Source: Physcia stellaris
Lineage: Eukaryota > Ascomycota > Lecanoromycetes > Caliciales > Physciaceae
Assembly: GCA_018902385.1 (NCBI GenBank)
Contig: JABSSW010000005.1
Span: 1,116,001-1,180,000 of the forward strand
Length of the DNA stretch: 64,000 bases
Reading direction: 5' to 3'
The stretch's first letter is position 1. The number at the start of each line of letters is the position of its first letter. The position numbers and the translations under genes were made by a program. The notes under the pieces were generated by a model, which did no database searches, was not told where the DNA came from, and saw only the letters and a list, made by a program, of their open reading frames with translations. Below are positions 1-10,100 of this stretch, in pieces.

Positions 1-2349
1 CGTTCTTTGCTAATCCACACACTGGGGACCGTTGGTGAGGTCGCATAAGTCCCAGCGCAATGAAGAGACACTACGCCATGACAGAGTCTAAATATAAAGC
101 CGACTGGCCGAGAGTCTCGATTAGCAATCAACATCCCTGAGTGCTCAGTCCAGCAACGGCAAAAGATACGGAAAGACATGATACGAATTTGTGCCACGGG
201 ATTGTCGCCTTTGATCATCGATTTGACTAACGCTGAAAGGTTGATAGTTCAGAGCCGGACTGACTTACGAGCTTTTACAAGCCAGACGCGCCATGAGGAC
301 TATAACCTATTCTCTGCTCTAGCTCGAGCTTAGGATGAGTGATTTGTCCACCATTTAAAGATTGGACATTGATATTGAAAACCTGCTTGATGACAACCCT
401 AAGATATTGTACATGTTTGGGGCCAACGCGACTGATGATGATGGCTTTGTTGAATGCGGTGCTAGACGTCTTGGATATATAATCTAGTTGGACGCTATCC
501 TGAAATCTGTTTGGATAAAGGATCGAGCATTTTATCTCACGCCATCTCCATCGCACCAACAGTCTTTATCAGTTCCTTTGGGTGCTCCAGATATTTAGTT
601 GCATGTCCAAGTTCGATGAGCTGAGCATACTGCCTTCCACCTTCACCTCTCCACTGAATACATCATACAAACACACTCAGCAACTCGCTGGCAAGGCTAG
701 AATAGATGCAACGAGCTACTGCATCACAGGTCGACTGCTGCCAAACGGGCTTCTGGCATGGCCCAAGCGGTAATACGGTTGCATCAAGCCACTTGTCCTT
801 TGATGTGCGGTTCGAGATTGAGAGTGCGATTCAAAATTGATAATGGAATGAAACACTGCTTCGGTCATGTCCATTGAGAAGGGTTGTTTGTCAATATTTA
901 ATTTGTCTCGGCTGCCGGATGTCCCTGGGCTCCAGAGTATGCTTTGGCGGATATCAAGCTATGCTCTGTATTTTCCTTCTTGCGTTCTGTGACCGTGTAA
1001 GGGTCGAGTCGCTCAGCCGTGACCAGTAACCAAAGTGAGGGCAGGCTCGTCTACATGGAGCAGAATTCCACCTCTTGAGGTCCATCACTCCAGATGGCCG
1101 GTTGTCGTCGAATCTTGGCTCCGGCGTACCTTGGTCGAGTACAAGTTTTGTCATATTGGATGTATTGGTGGCGATGCTTGGGGAGGAATCGCAACATAAC
1201 AGGCCATGGGATATTCCCCCTCTTACCGTCAATCGCCCGAAATGAGTCATCGAGTCTCCACTCCTAACGTAGCTCGGCCGATGTCCACAACCGACTCGAC
1301 AACAGACTAATTTCAGTTCGGTCTGCATATTGTACTCCGCCTCTTGCCCTCCATCCCCTCAAATGGTCATTGAGTCTCTGCCTCGGTTCATATCCACAGC
1401 CGACTTGAAAACACAATCGTCGACACGGACTGCACCCTGACCACTCGGTATTCTGCCTCTTGCCGTTGATTGTCATGAATTAATCATCGAGTCTCGGCTG
1501 CTTTGAATAGGTTGTGGTGTGAATGTAGATGAATCATTGGGATTACCATGAAACTGAACATCGTCAGAATATCTTTTGCGCCTACGTCAACAGTGGCCGG
1601 TGCCTACGGGTCTTTCACCTGAGGGCGTCGCGCCCGAATTCCCATCTGAACCCACCTCCTGCGCAGATTCCCCAAGATCGTCGTCCGATCACAAGATCAT
1701 TGTTCCGCACAGCGTTGTAAACCGCGTTCACGGCAACACACTTCGCCTCCCTATCCCGCAATTCAGATATCATAGTGTCATGGACTACTAGTCTTACCTA
1801 GGTAGGTGGATCTACACCCCAAGCTCTAGATTCGAATTTTACGTTGTTGGGACGCTTCTACTCTTACTAGTGAGATGGTCTCGGTAGACTACATTACCGT
1901 GTCCAGCTAGGTAGATGATCACGTATGGATGGCTATCTAACCTACTCTCTTCAAGAGCTTTGATATAGCAATCGATGGAGGGGGTTTTGCGATTGGTTTA
2001 AATGGTCGTTGTTGTCTGATTTAATTGTTTTGGGTTTTGAGAAGAGGGAGGGTTGGAGGGAGTGGAGTTGAGGAAGGCGGGTCGGGGGACGGAAGGTTCA
2101 GGTGTTGGGATAATGGATAGTGTAGAGGATCCAGTGGCCTGGTACTAGCTTGTCTGAATTATTGATACATACCCTGGCGGACCTCGGTTTATCAGAGTTG
2201 GGATCGGATCAGAGGATAGTGTCTAATGTTTGGCTTGTTCGGATGCTTTGTATCGAAGATTGATCCGTGTCTTATTGCAATGAGTTATATAAGAATCGAA
2301 CCACACATGAACACGGGATACACTGGTATAGCCAAAATGTCTTCGGCTT
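1..2349. other. Intergenic region, no supported gene
   Basis: Base composition is like the neighbouring genes, but no reading frame gives a recognisable protein. The longest frames (for example 275-559 on the minus strand) lack any motif I know and have no convincing splice partners. The only internal structure I see is a degenerate tandem repeat between about 1,068 and 1,500. A purine-rich stretch lies around 2,040-2,100. Confidence 0.5.
1068..1500. repeat. Degenerate tandem repeat, unit about 118-120 bp
   Basis: A block beginning CCTCTTRCCNTC and containing a form of CATYGAGTCTC recurs at about 1,219, 1,339 and 1,456, so the spacing is 120 and 117 bp. The middle of the unit (CCACARCCGACT) also recurs. 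A more diverged copy may start near 1,070. The copies differ by many substitutions, so this is an old array. Short open frames across it are by-products of the repeat. Confidence 0.55.
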
Positions 2350-2362
2350 ATAGCAACCAGCC

Positions 2363-2480
2363 TGTGGTTTGGAAGGCGGTGGATTAGCCTTTTATTGTGT
2401 AAAAGCATGATTTGTGTATAAGATTTAGTCACGTAGTTTGCGCCTAGGCACTACCTCGCCAGCGCTTTGACCCCTACACA
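2363..2480 (-). mobile_element. 118-bp TGTG...CACA element, copy 1
   Basis: On the minus strand the element starts TGTGTAGGGG and ends CCAAACCACA. It is flanked by a perfect 13-bp direct repeat, ATAGCAACCAGCC, at 2,350-2,362 and 2,481-2,493, which I read as a target-site duplication. It is 118 bp long and differs from the copy at 6,105-6,222 by only four bases. It lies about 93 bp past the stop codon of the hydrolase gene, probably in its 3' untranslated region. It has no coding capacity, no long terminal inverted repeat and no A-tail. The class is unknown; a SINE-like or MITE-like element is possible. Confidence 0.8.
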
Positions 2481-2572
2481 ATAGCAACCAGCCGTCAAGA
2501 AACGAACCGGGGACATAAATCAGATGCTTCATAGACCTATGTTCAGGTGGGCACTCGCAAGTTATCGTTGAC

Positions 2573-3433
2573 TCATAGGAAGTTCGACAGCAGTTCTCCC
2601 ATTGCCCTAAGCACGACCTCCATACATTTTTCTGGCTGCCCAATCATGCAGCAATGTCCAGCACTGCATCTCTCTACCTCACTACCAGCCACTTTTGCCA
2701 TCTCCAGTTGCATATCTTTGCTCAAGATTGCATCGCCCTCTGCAATAAGATACACACTCGGTACCTTCTCCCATCCGGCATAATCGATGGTGTCGTCCCA
2801 ACCGCTAGATGGCTGGCAGGACAGAGTCTTACACCATTCCGTAGCATCTTCAGCGCTGAGATCATTGAACAGCAACTTCTCGGGAGTGACGCAATACATC
2901 TCGTTGCCCTGACCCGGCAAAACGTATCTGTTAGCTATATGTGAAATAAAGTGTAGAAATCGATCTGGATGGGCATTACAAGAACAGGAAGAAGTGGCCC
3001 TCGGCGCACGCAAAGAGAAAGTGCCACACACCTTATACTCAAAGAAAGGCGCAGGACCATGGGTAGATCCCTCAGGCAAAATTGCCCCTGCAAGGAACAC
3101 GATCTTCGCGACCCCTCCCTTCTTGCCAGCCGCCTCTCTCTCCGCCACGCTCAAGTCTTTAATAGCCATAGATCCCAAGAATGCTCCCGCCGAGTGCAGC
3201 ACCAAGAGCACCTCTTGCCCTCCTCCTCCCTGCACAATCGCGTGGATACACTCGCGAATGAATGCTACATCGTCTTTCATGCTGGGATTGCCGGGAGATT
3301 TGCATCCTGTACTTTGAAGGGGGATGACGCTTGCCTGGTAATCGTGTTTGTGAAGGAGTCTGAGGAGAGCATCGTAGACTCGGGGACCTTCCCAGAAGCC
3401 GGGGACCAGAACGACGTGAGGTAGTTGAGCCAT
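2573..3433 (-). CDS. Alpha/beta hydrolase (salicylate-esterase-like fold)
   Basis: Two exons, 3,433-3,032 and 2,908-2,573, give 245 residues. The 123-nt intron (2,909-3,031) begins GTGTGT, has a GCTAAC branch site and ends GTCAG. It is in phase and lacks a stop, so an unspliced 286-residue reading is also open, but splicing joins two conserved blocks with no foreign insert. The fold signature is clear: VLVPGFW near residue 10 as oxyanion region, and LHSAGA with the nucleophile Ser81. A late AEGD acid and a GHC histidine lie near the C-terminus. Members of this family cleave small esters in the cytosol; the substrate cannot be told. It is divergent from the GNAT gene across about 415 bp. A 118-bp mobile element lies just downstream. 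Confidence 0.8.
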   Translation of the reverse strand: MAQLPHVVLVPGFWEGPRVYDALLRLLHKHDYQASVIPLQSTGCKSPGNPSMKDDVAFIRECIHAIVQGGGGQEVLLVLHSAGAFLGSMAIKDLSVAEREAAGKKGGVAKIVFLAGAILPEGSTHGPAPFFEYKVCGTFSLRAPRATSSCSCNAHPDRFLHFISHIANRYVLPGQGNEMYCVTPEKLLFNDLSAEDATEWCKTLSCQPSSGWDDTIDYAGWEKVPSVYLIAEGDAILSKDMQLEMAKVAGSEVERCSAGHCCMIGQPEKCMEVVLRAMGELLSNFL

Positions 3434-3848
3434 TTAGATGATAGTCTACGTTTGTGCCCGGCAGCGGAGTGTTCTAGGTACTGTTCCGGGCCTTGTCTAA
3501 AAGGTTCTTAGCTAAATGCCGCCTAGAAACGAAGTGACACACGTTCAATAAATGGGAGATTCGCTTCTGAAAGTGTGCGTCGACCGTGCAGAATACGCTC
3601 GAGCAGCACTGTAGCACTATTCTGAAGTAGTGACATGAAACTTTCTACAGGAATATCGCAAAGAAAAGGAGGACATGGTAACACAGATTTAAGATTGGTA
3701 ATCCATTTCGCAGCTTCCATCACGACAGCGTAACATCCATCCCAGCCCTTTTGACATCCAATCCTCCCATCTCTCTCTCTCTCAAACCACAGCCATCTCT
3801 CCCAACAATCTTCCTCTTTCTCCCTCCTCCTTCCTTCCCAGTTTTGAC
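3434..3848. promoter_or_regulatory. Shared upstream region of hydrolase and GNAT genes, with CT tract
   Basis: This 415-bp interval separates two divergent start codons and should hold both promoters. From about 3,766 to 3,840 the plus strand is strongly pyrimidine-rich (CTCTCTCTCTCTC, then TTCCTCTTTCTCCCTCC) and ends just before the GNAT start codon. Such tracts are common in core promoters and 5' leaders of filamentous fungi. I see no clear TATA box. The minus-strand frame running through here (3,523-3,906) is a by-product of the tract. Confidence 0.45.
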
Positions 3849-4923
3849 ATGCCACCCTACACCGTCCTCCCAGCAACCAAATCCGACGCCCCCTCGCTAG
3901 CCTCAATCATTTTCGTAGCTTTCGCCGACAGCCCAATCTCCACATTAGCTTTTGGCAACGTGCCGGAAAGTGTGAGTCTCGACAGCCATATTCACCATTA
4001 CAGGCAGCTTCTTGAAGAGGGGGAGCACAACGGGGCAAGGCTTTTCAAAGCTGTTGACGAGGAGAGTGGGTTCGTGTGGGATTCTATTTCTTCTGTTCTC
4101 TAGTCTCCAGTGCAGCTTTCCTTTTTGCTTCTTACTCTATATGTATAGATAGATTTGGTTTTCCTCTATTTTGAATACCCAAGAGATTATAGGCTGCCAC
4201 GATCTCTTGATTACGGTTTGGGTGAAATTCAGCTCACTTGAACAGTCAAATCGTAGGCTTCTCGAAATGGGACTACCCACACCCACCCTCCCCTGGGAAA
4301 AAGGATCGGAAGCCATGGTACGACGTCGAAGGTGCCAATCTGGCCCTTTGTGAGGAATTCTACGGCGCAATCGATAGGTATAAGGAAGCATCCGTTAATT
4401 CTGAGACCGATTTCCGTGAGTCATTCTACATTTGCTTAGCTTTATCTCTTGATTCTTCCATCTCTATCCCTATCTTATTCTCCACCTCTAGCTACTACTT
4501 ACTGCTTCTACCACTCCCTGTTCTATTACCACAATCAGCCCACCACATCCTCCTTACACAAGCAATATTCCCAATCGCTTTCAAGTTTCAGTCATCACCT
4601 CAAGGCAGTCCCTACCCGGTGACTCGCGTGCCCTCCCATATCCCCTCACTACCTCCACACCCATCAATCCAATCAACCCACCAACACCACAAACTCACAC
4701 CGTCTTAGACCTCTCCCTCCTCGCCGTCCTCCCCGCCCACCAGCGCCAGGGCATCGGTTCTCTCCTCATGCAGCCCGGGCTCTCGGCCGCCGATGCAGCC
4801 GGCGCAGTCGCGTACGTGGAGGCATCGCCCATGGGCCTGGGACTGTATCTGAAGCACGGATGGGCGAGGACCGGGGAGTTGAGTGTGGACTTGGGGAAGT
4901 ATGGGGGAGGGGGTTGTGGTTGA
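3849..4923 (+). CDS. GNAT-family N-acetyltransferase
   Basis: Three exons are proposed: 3,849-4,069, 4,246-4,415 and 4,592-4,923, giving 240 residues. Both introns are 176 nt. Intron 1 starts GTTCGT (weak) and ends AACAG; intron 2 starts GTGAGT and ends TTTCAG. All phases close. The protein opens with MPPYTVLPATKSD, the usual start of this fungal subfamily. It has IVGFSKWDYP (beta-4) across the first junction and the acetyl-CoA loop LPAHQRQGIGSLL, matching the family's Q/R-x-x-G-x-G/A. YLKHGW follows near the end. It would transfer an acetyl group from acetyl-CoA to an unknown amine. The stretch encoded at 4,592-4,705 is proline/threonine-rich and poorly conserved, so a later acceptor at 4,708 cannot be excluded. 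Confidence 0.75.
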
Positions 4924-6091
4924 TGTTTGTTTGAGGAGAGAGGTGGTGAGTGGGAGTCGGAGTGGGAACCGATTGGGAGAGTGATTGTGGGTGGTGGATG
5001 AGGATGGATAAGAGGGGGTGTTGGCTGTTCGTTGCTTTAGGAAATTTAAGGGTTTAGGATGGGGCCAGCTATTCCTTGGTGGAAGGATAGTGCAAGTGGT
5101 GGATACGCATGACGATCATCAAATCTACCGTACAGCGTTTATTGACCTACATGCCTTACACATCTCGAGAGTCAAAGATGATGATTTTCAGCGCGCAAGC
5201 CAGCGAAATAAAAAGGAGAGGGGCTATGTAAACTGTTGGAGGGCATTCACATGAACACGAAGATGACAAACGGACCAATCAGAACGTAATTATGGAAACA
5301 GCCCACAGGCTTGGCATCGGACCTCCTTGTTGTCTGCAGATTCTGCACCAATAGGATAACCACAATGAAGAACCCCATAGACCGATTTGATTCTACCCAT
5401 TTGATGGGCCCTTCGAAGCTTGTTATTAGCCTCATGCCCGTGCTCTCACTATCCTGTTTCTCAGATGCAAGTCTGACGGCTAATCTCAATACAGATCTCG
5501 TACGGAGGTACTTGCGGGGTACTTCGAACAGTGGCGCAGATGCGAGTCCAGTGGCTCGTACTCGAAATTCTACTGATGCAAATTCGATGGCGCCAGTCTA
5601 GACACATATCTAGTACTCCGTCTTGCAGATGGGCGTCTGATAATGCTACTAGTTTACACCGAGCTCGTCCAGACGTAAGACCTTCGCACTTAGCGCTTCC
5701 GCATCGCAGTCTATGGGCAGCGCTAGTGTGAATTCTCATCGCACGACCAATCGAAAACTTTCGATGGATACTAGCTAGCAGCCTGAAAGTGGATGTTGGC
5801 CAAGGCCGAACGGAAGAGGACTGTGCGCATAATGAAGATCTCTCAATATCAGATAAGGAGCCATCTAGTGATATCATCTCGTTTTTACGCGCTCCGATAG
5901 ATTTTGTTCAACAGGAGGAGGAGATGTCTGGAAACACCTTTGCCTGAACATAAAGAGGGTCCAAATAAGTCAGGTCCCAACTCCAGATCCCCTTTTCTTG
6001 ACCAATAACAACCGTCTCCTCTTGTACAACTGTTCTTCAATTGAAACGATCCCCAGCATCCACGCAAAACGTTGACAGGACAATCGGAGGC
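4924..6091. other. Intergenic region, no supported gene
   Basis: About 1.2 kb between the GNAT stop and the terpene synthase locus. Several frames of 60-138 codons exist on both strands, but they overlap one another and have no recognisable motif or conserved splice arrangement. The interval probably contains the GNAT terminator and the terpene synthase promoter. I cannot mark either precisely. Confidence 0.45.
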
Positions 6092-6104
6092 AGAAAGAAG
6101 AGAT

Positions 6105-6222
6105 TGTGTAGGGGTCAAAGCGCTTGCGAGGTAGTGCCTAGGCGCAAACCACCTGACTAAATCTTATACACAAATCATGCTTTTACACAATAAAAGGCCA
6201 ATCCACCGCCTTCCAAACCACA
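6105..6222 (+). mobile_element. 118-bp TGTG...CACA element, copy 2, in the start codon of the terpene synthase
   Basis: The sequence starts TGTGTAGGGG and ends CCAAACCACA, 118 bp, with four differences from copy 1. It is flanked by a perfect 13-bp direct repeat, AGAAAGAAGAGAT, at 6,092-6,104 and 6,223-6,235. The last two bases of the right-hand repeat plus the next G make the ATG at 6,234 that I take as the original start of the terpene synthase. Without the insertion the sequence would read straight into that ATG. The element carries its own ATG at 6,177 in the same frame, so it could add 19 residues. Confidence 0.85.
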
Positions 6223-6233
6223 AGAAAGAAGAG

Positions 6234-7349
6234 ATGACGGACATGCTGAGAGCGTCAGAGTCTAAGCCCGAAGATAATGCACCACCACAATATTACCAGC
6301 CTCAAGAAATTCCTGGCTTGACGCGTTTCCCTGTCAAATGTCATCCACAAACGAAAACAATATGTGAAGAACTCGACAAGTTTTTCGATCAACACTGTCC
6401 CTGGCAAAACGAACGGGAGCGAGATTTGTTTCTCATGGCAAAGCATCATATGTGGGCGTGTATGGCTTTCCCACTTGCCAGCAATGATCGCGTACTACAT
6501 ATTGTGAGGGCGAGCAGTCTGATGTTTCTTATTGACGGTAAGAACATCCTGCAATGCATGCATACAATCCGTAAATGGCTAATACCGATGAGGGATAGAT
6601 CTCCTCGAGGACATGAGTGTGGAAGAAGGCAAAGTCTTTGCTGCAAGACTAACACCACTAATAAAAGACAAGAGACTTCCCGACAGATCCGATCCCCTCG
6701 AATCGATCGTTTACGACACATTTGCGGACATGAGAGAATGCAGTTCCAAGCTGACAGACGAAGTGATCGAAGGATTGATGGAATACATGGGGGGACAGTC
6801 AAACGAAGCTCGTCTGAAAGACATCGACATGGGGTCTTGGCTTTCACAGCGAAGCAAAGAAGGCGGTGCCGCGTAAGTGCCTAACGCTATCTTACCGGTC
6901 ACCATCCCAGCTAACTAAGATAACATGCTAGTTTCGTGGCAGCTATGGTCCGCTTCGGCATGGACTTGCACATATCAGCTGACATCCTGGACTCCCTGCA
7001 GGAGATTCACGACAGCTATGCCAAGCTGACCCTTATTGTCAACGACATTCAGAGCTTCGATAAAGAAATTCACGCTTTGCAGACCAATGACAAGGAAGGA
7101 GCTCATATGTTCAACATAGTGAAGATGATGGCCAGAGACGGAGGTGTGTCCATTGCTGCAGCGAAGCGCATCTGTTACGTGCTTGTTCGAGAATCGGAAC
7201 TTGAGCATGAGCGGTTGGTCGCTAAACGCAAGGCAGAGCCAGATGGACTTGATGAGTCTTTGAATAGGTATCTGTATGCCCTTGGATGTGTGATAGGTGG
7301 GAACGAGGCGTGGAGTCACACGACGGCGCGGTACCATCGGAAGTGGTAG
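6234..7349 (+). CDS. Class I terpene synthase (sesquiterpene cyclase type)
   Basis: Three exons: 6,234-6,537, 6,599-6,872 and 6,932-7,349, giving 331 residues, normal for fungal sesquiterpene cyclases. Introns of 61 and 59 nt start GTAAGA and GTAAGT. The first splice joins the aspartate-rich motif: DDLLED at residues 101-106 is split by the intron after the G of its second Asp codon. The second metal motif is N230-D-x-x-S-x-x-x-E238 (NDIQSFDKE), and the C-terminal RY pair is R326-Y327. All three bind the Mg2+-diphosphate cluster, so the enzyme should ionise and cyclise a prenyl diphosphate, probably farnesyl, in the cytosol. The product is not predictable. An in-frame ATG at 6,177 lies inside the inserted 118-bp element and would add 19 residues; I prefer 6,234. 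No P450 or other tailoring gene is adjacent. Confidence 0.9.
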
Positions 7350-8292
7350 TGTAGCCCGGTGGCGTACGGACATCAGGACGACGGCGCTTTAGCCTCGACA
7401 GGGCTATCATTTTGTCATACCAGTGAGAGAGACCGATAGGTGAATAGAACTTCCCCCTCTATATATCGTTGCTATCAACCCGCTGTACGGAGGGGTCTAT
7501 AGAACCTTTCGATGCTGGTTACATAATATAAACTTCTCAAGAGATACTTCTACCCAACAGACACACTTTTCTAAGCAGATATACTTTTTCATCCCTTCAG
7601 GACTTAAAGCAGCACTTGGTTCTAGATCGGGTTCTAAAATCAATAAGTGAGTCAACTTGACAAGTTGTGTAACGACAAGGCCTTCGAAGACGTCAAGGGC
7701 ATTCTCGGATATATACCCATGACTCTTGACCCAATCTTGAAGAGTTGCTTGATAATAAAGATTGACGGCTGGGCGAGCGGAGAGATATGAGAAAACAGCC
7801 CAATTACTAATGCGTCGATATTCGTGGGGTAATGAACGAATTTCAAAATCCGAACAATCTGGATTTCATGACTCAAAAATGTCATCATCATTTTGCTTAT
7901 AAGCGCAAGTACCTTCCCCATACCGCCAAAAGCAATTAAATAAAAGAAGTGAATTTAGGTAATGCAGAATCTAATGAGCTCCCATCTTCAACGAGAGTCA
8001 CATCTCTAATCGGAAAGCATCGAAGAGCACTACTTCGAACAGCAACTCTCGAGGTATTCTTTTCAAAGTCGCTCTGTATTGAAATCTAAAACATCATGTA
8101 AAATTAATCGTCAGCTAACAAAGATGCAAGCCTGAATAGAACTAGTATGAGCTCGAAAAAGTCCCTTCTTACATAAACACTATTCTCGCTGGGTCACACC
8201 TCCTCTATGATAAAGCTAACCCATTCAATAACTAAAACAACCATATTATACACAGCATTTCAGACACACCCAACCTAGGATTACCCCTCAAC
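7350..8292. other. Intergenic region, no supported gene
   Basis: About 0.94 kb between two convergent genes, the terpene synthase (+) and the RBR gene (-). It becomes moderately AT-rich after 7,600. A minus-strand frame of 89 codons (7,652-7,921) has no motif I recognise and no upstream exon, so I do not call it. The interval presumably holds both 3' untranslated regions. Confidence 0.45.
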
Positions 8293-10100
8293 TCAATCTC
8301 CATCCATTTCAAAAACCCAATTCTTCAAGTCGGCATAACGCCTCGACCTCAGGGTATCCTCATCCCATCCCAATTCTCCAGCTCGAAAAGCTTTTGGCTC
8401 CGGGTTTGTGTCCGTACCCTTTCTAGCGAAGAAACCATCCCCCGTCCACTCATTCCGTTGTCTGACTTTGGCTCCGGGGAGGGAGAAGGATGAGCGGTTC
8501 CTGGACTCGAGTCGACTTCGAGTGGAAGGCTGTGGATTTCAGTTACTTACGGTTCGTGAAATTGCTGAGATAAGAATTCTGGCTATAGGGGGACGTACCT
8601 GGTTTTGGGTTGCTGGTTTTTGCTTTCAAGGATGTGTGTTTGCGCGTGAATGCTTTGCGCCAGAAACGCGTTTTGGGGGGCTTTGGGGAAGAGGATTGCA
8701 ATGAGAGAACGCTTTCGGTGGGTTCGGGGTTTCTGTCGTGGAGATGAGGATTGGATACAGCGGTTGGCTTCGAGGTGAATGAGGAGGAGCTTTCAATAGA
8801 GTCATGATCTGTGTCGGAATCAAGGTCCAGGAGTCTGCTTCATTCAGGATTAGCCGGTCATGTTGAGGCACAGTGAGATTAATCCAGATATTCCTAGAAT
8901 TAAGAAATGAAATGCTGGTTAGACCTACTCTGGGTTTCGGGCCTTTGCTTTCTCTCTAGCAGCACGCTTATGCCTACAATTGCGTGTAGTGTGTAGGCAG
9001 GAGTAACAGAAGGAATTTTTTCCGGGGTTTTTATGTGTCTAGATGTCGTACTGTCATCCTCAAGCCTCTCCTCGGGACGCTCAGATAGGACCGAAGTATC
9101 ATCTGACGACGAAAGGTCAGTAGAAGATGATGATCGAGCGTCGTGGCTTCGAAAGGGGCTTTTCAAGATAGCATTCAGCTTGAAGGCCATAGATTGCTGA
9201 TCTCCACTTGAATCACTGTGCGTGGAAAGTATATCACCATCAAACGCAATGGAAGATCGGTCATCATCGTCCGTGGTGTCAGATGAGTCCTCGTCGTCAG
9301 TACTCCGACGGTGCCAATCGGCCTCGGTCCGATAGAAAGGACAGGTCGATTTGTGGCCATCGGTCAAGATACGGTCGTAGTCCGCAGAACAGTTCCAGCA
9401 GAAGTTGAAGCTGCAGTTTGTGCCTGTCTCTCAATCTTAGATACTATATGCCCTCATGGAGACTTTTCTTTGCGAGTTGTACTCCCTTGCAGGTAGGTTG
9501 GGACTTACAAGTCATATGGTAGCATCCACCATCCTTGGATATCAACGATTTGCATCTCGGACAAGACTTCGCAGCTTCCCCAAAAGCTCTCTGAAATTTC
9601 CTTTCTGCTCTCTCGAGCCTCCTAACCTCCCACCACCCCTTTAAACCCCTGTGTGCACGGTGATCGTATTCAGCGCAAGTAAGACCAGTATGCCACGGTA
9701 TAAGATGTGTGTAACAGGAGCGGAATCCACACTCATTGCACGTCACCATTGGCTCTTCATCTCCATCTTCGTGAATCTGTCCGCTCTTGCAGGATGGCGA
9801 CTGACATATGCGGAACTCAGGGATTGATGTCAAAGCTTGCATAAGGACTTTGGAGTCATATTTTTCGAGCTCTTTTTCGGAGACGTGGGACTCAATCACG
9901 GTACGGTCCCATGCTATCTGGCATGAAGGACAGCCGATGCGGTAGGTGGGCTTGTTTGCGATGTCGGCTGAGAGCGATTTGGAGATGCACTGAGTGCAGA
10001 TATTGGAGCAGTGGTATGTGCAGGTTCCGGGTATGATCGGTGACGAAGGGTAAAGGTTGAGAGGGCCGGGGGTTGCGCAAATGGTGCATGTTTTCGACAT
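8293..10100 (-). CDS. RBR (RING-IBR-RING) E3 ubiquitin ligase, 3' exons uncertain
   Basis: Exon 1 (10,100-9,509) encodes RING1 (CTIC at 5-8, CTQC, CPSC at 57-60), an IBR (C99 to C142) and the start of the second RING (CPRC at 180-183). It also carries the catalytic Cys193 in KDGGCYHMTC. An 85-nt intron (9,424-9,508, GTAAGT..ACAG) splits Cys198. Exon 2 from 9,423 completes the Rcat domain with CSFNFCWNC and H..STC, then an acidic/serine-rich tail. Such enzymes take ubiquitin from an E2 onto that cysteine and pass it to a substrate. In the exon 2 frame the first stop is at 8,900. However, 9,038-8,929 in another frame reads as a basic Cys-rich segment (FCYSCLHTTRNC, then ending ARNPE). It joins in phase to 8,834-8,599 through a 94-nt GTAGGT..GCAG intron, and a plausible last exon is 8,529-8,293 (ending FEMDGD). 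The joins at about 9,040-9,091 and at 8,530-8,598 do not close cleanly. Confidence 0.7.

Noticed and set aside
2223-2432. 69-codon minus-strand ORF sharing its start with the extended terpene synthase frame
   Set aside because: The shared peptide comes only from the 118-bp mobile element; beyond it there is no similarity and no gene structure.
2363-2480. 118-bp element as a solo LTR
   Set aside because: TG..CA ends would fit, but a 13-bp target duplication is far longer than the 4-6 bp made by retroviral-type integrases. Left open as an unusual case, not called.
2363-2480. 118-bp element as a tRNA-derived SINE
   Set aside because: A weak A-box-like TGGCGAGGTAG is present, but there is no B box (GGTTCGANNCC) and no A-rich or simple-repeat tail.
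2654-3424. Plus-strand ORFs opposite the hydrolase
   Set aside because: Antisense shadows of a well-supported gene with conserved catalytic motifs.
8626-8871. 81-codon minus-strand ORF as a separate gene
   Set aside because: A neighbouring frame of the same strand gives a better serine-rich coding segment that joins in phase to the upstream exon.
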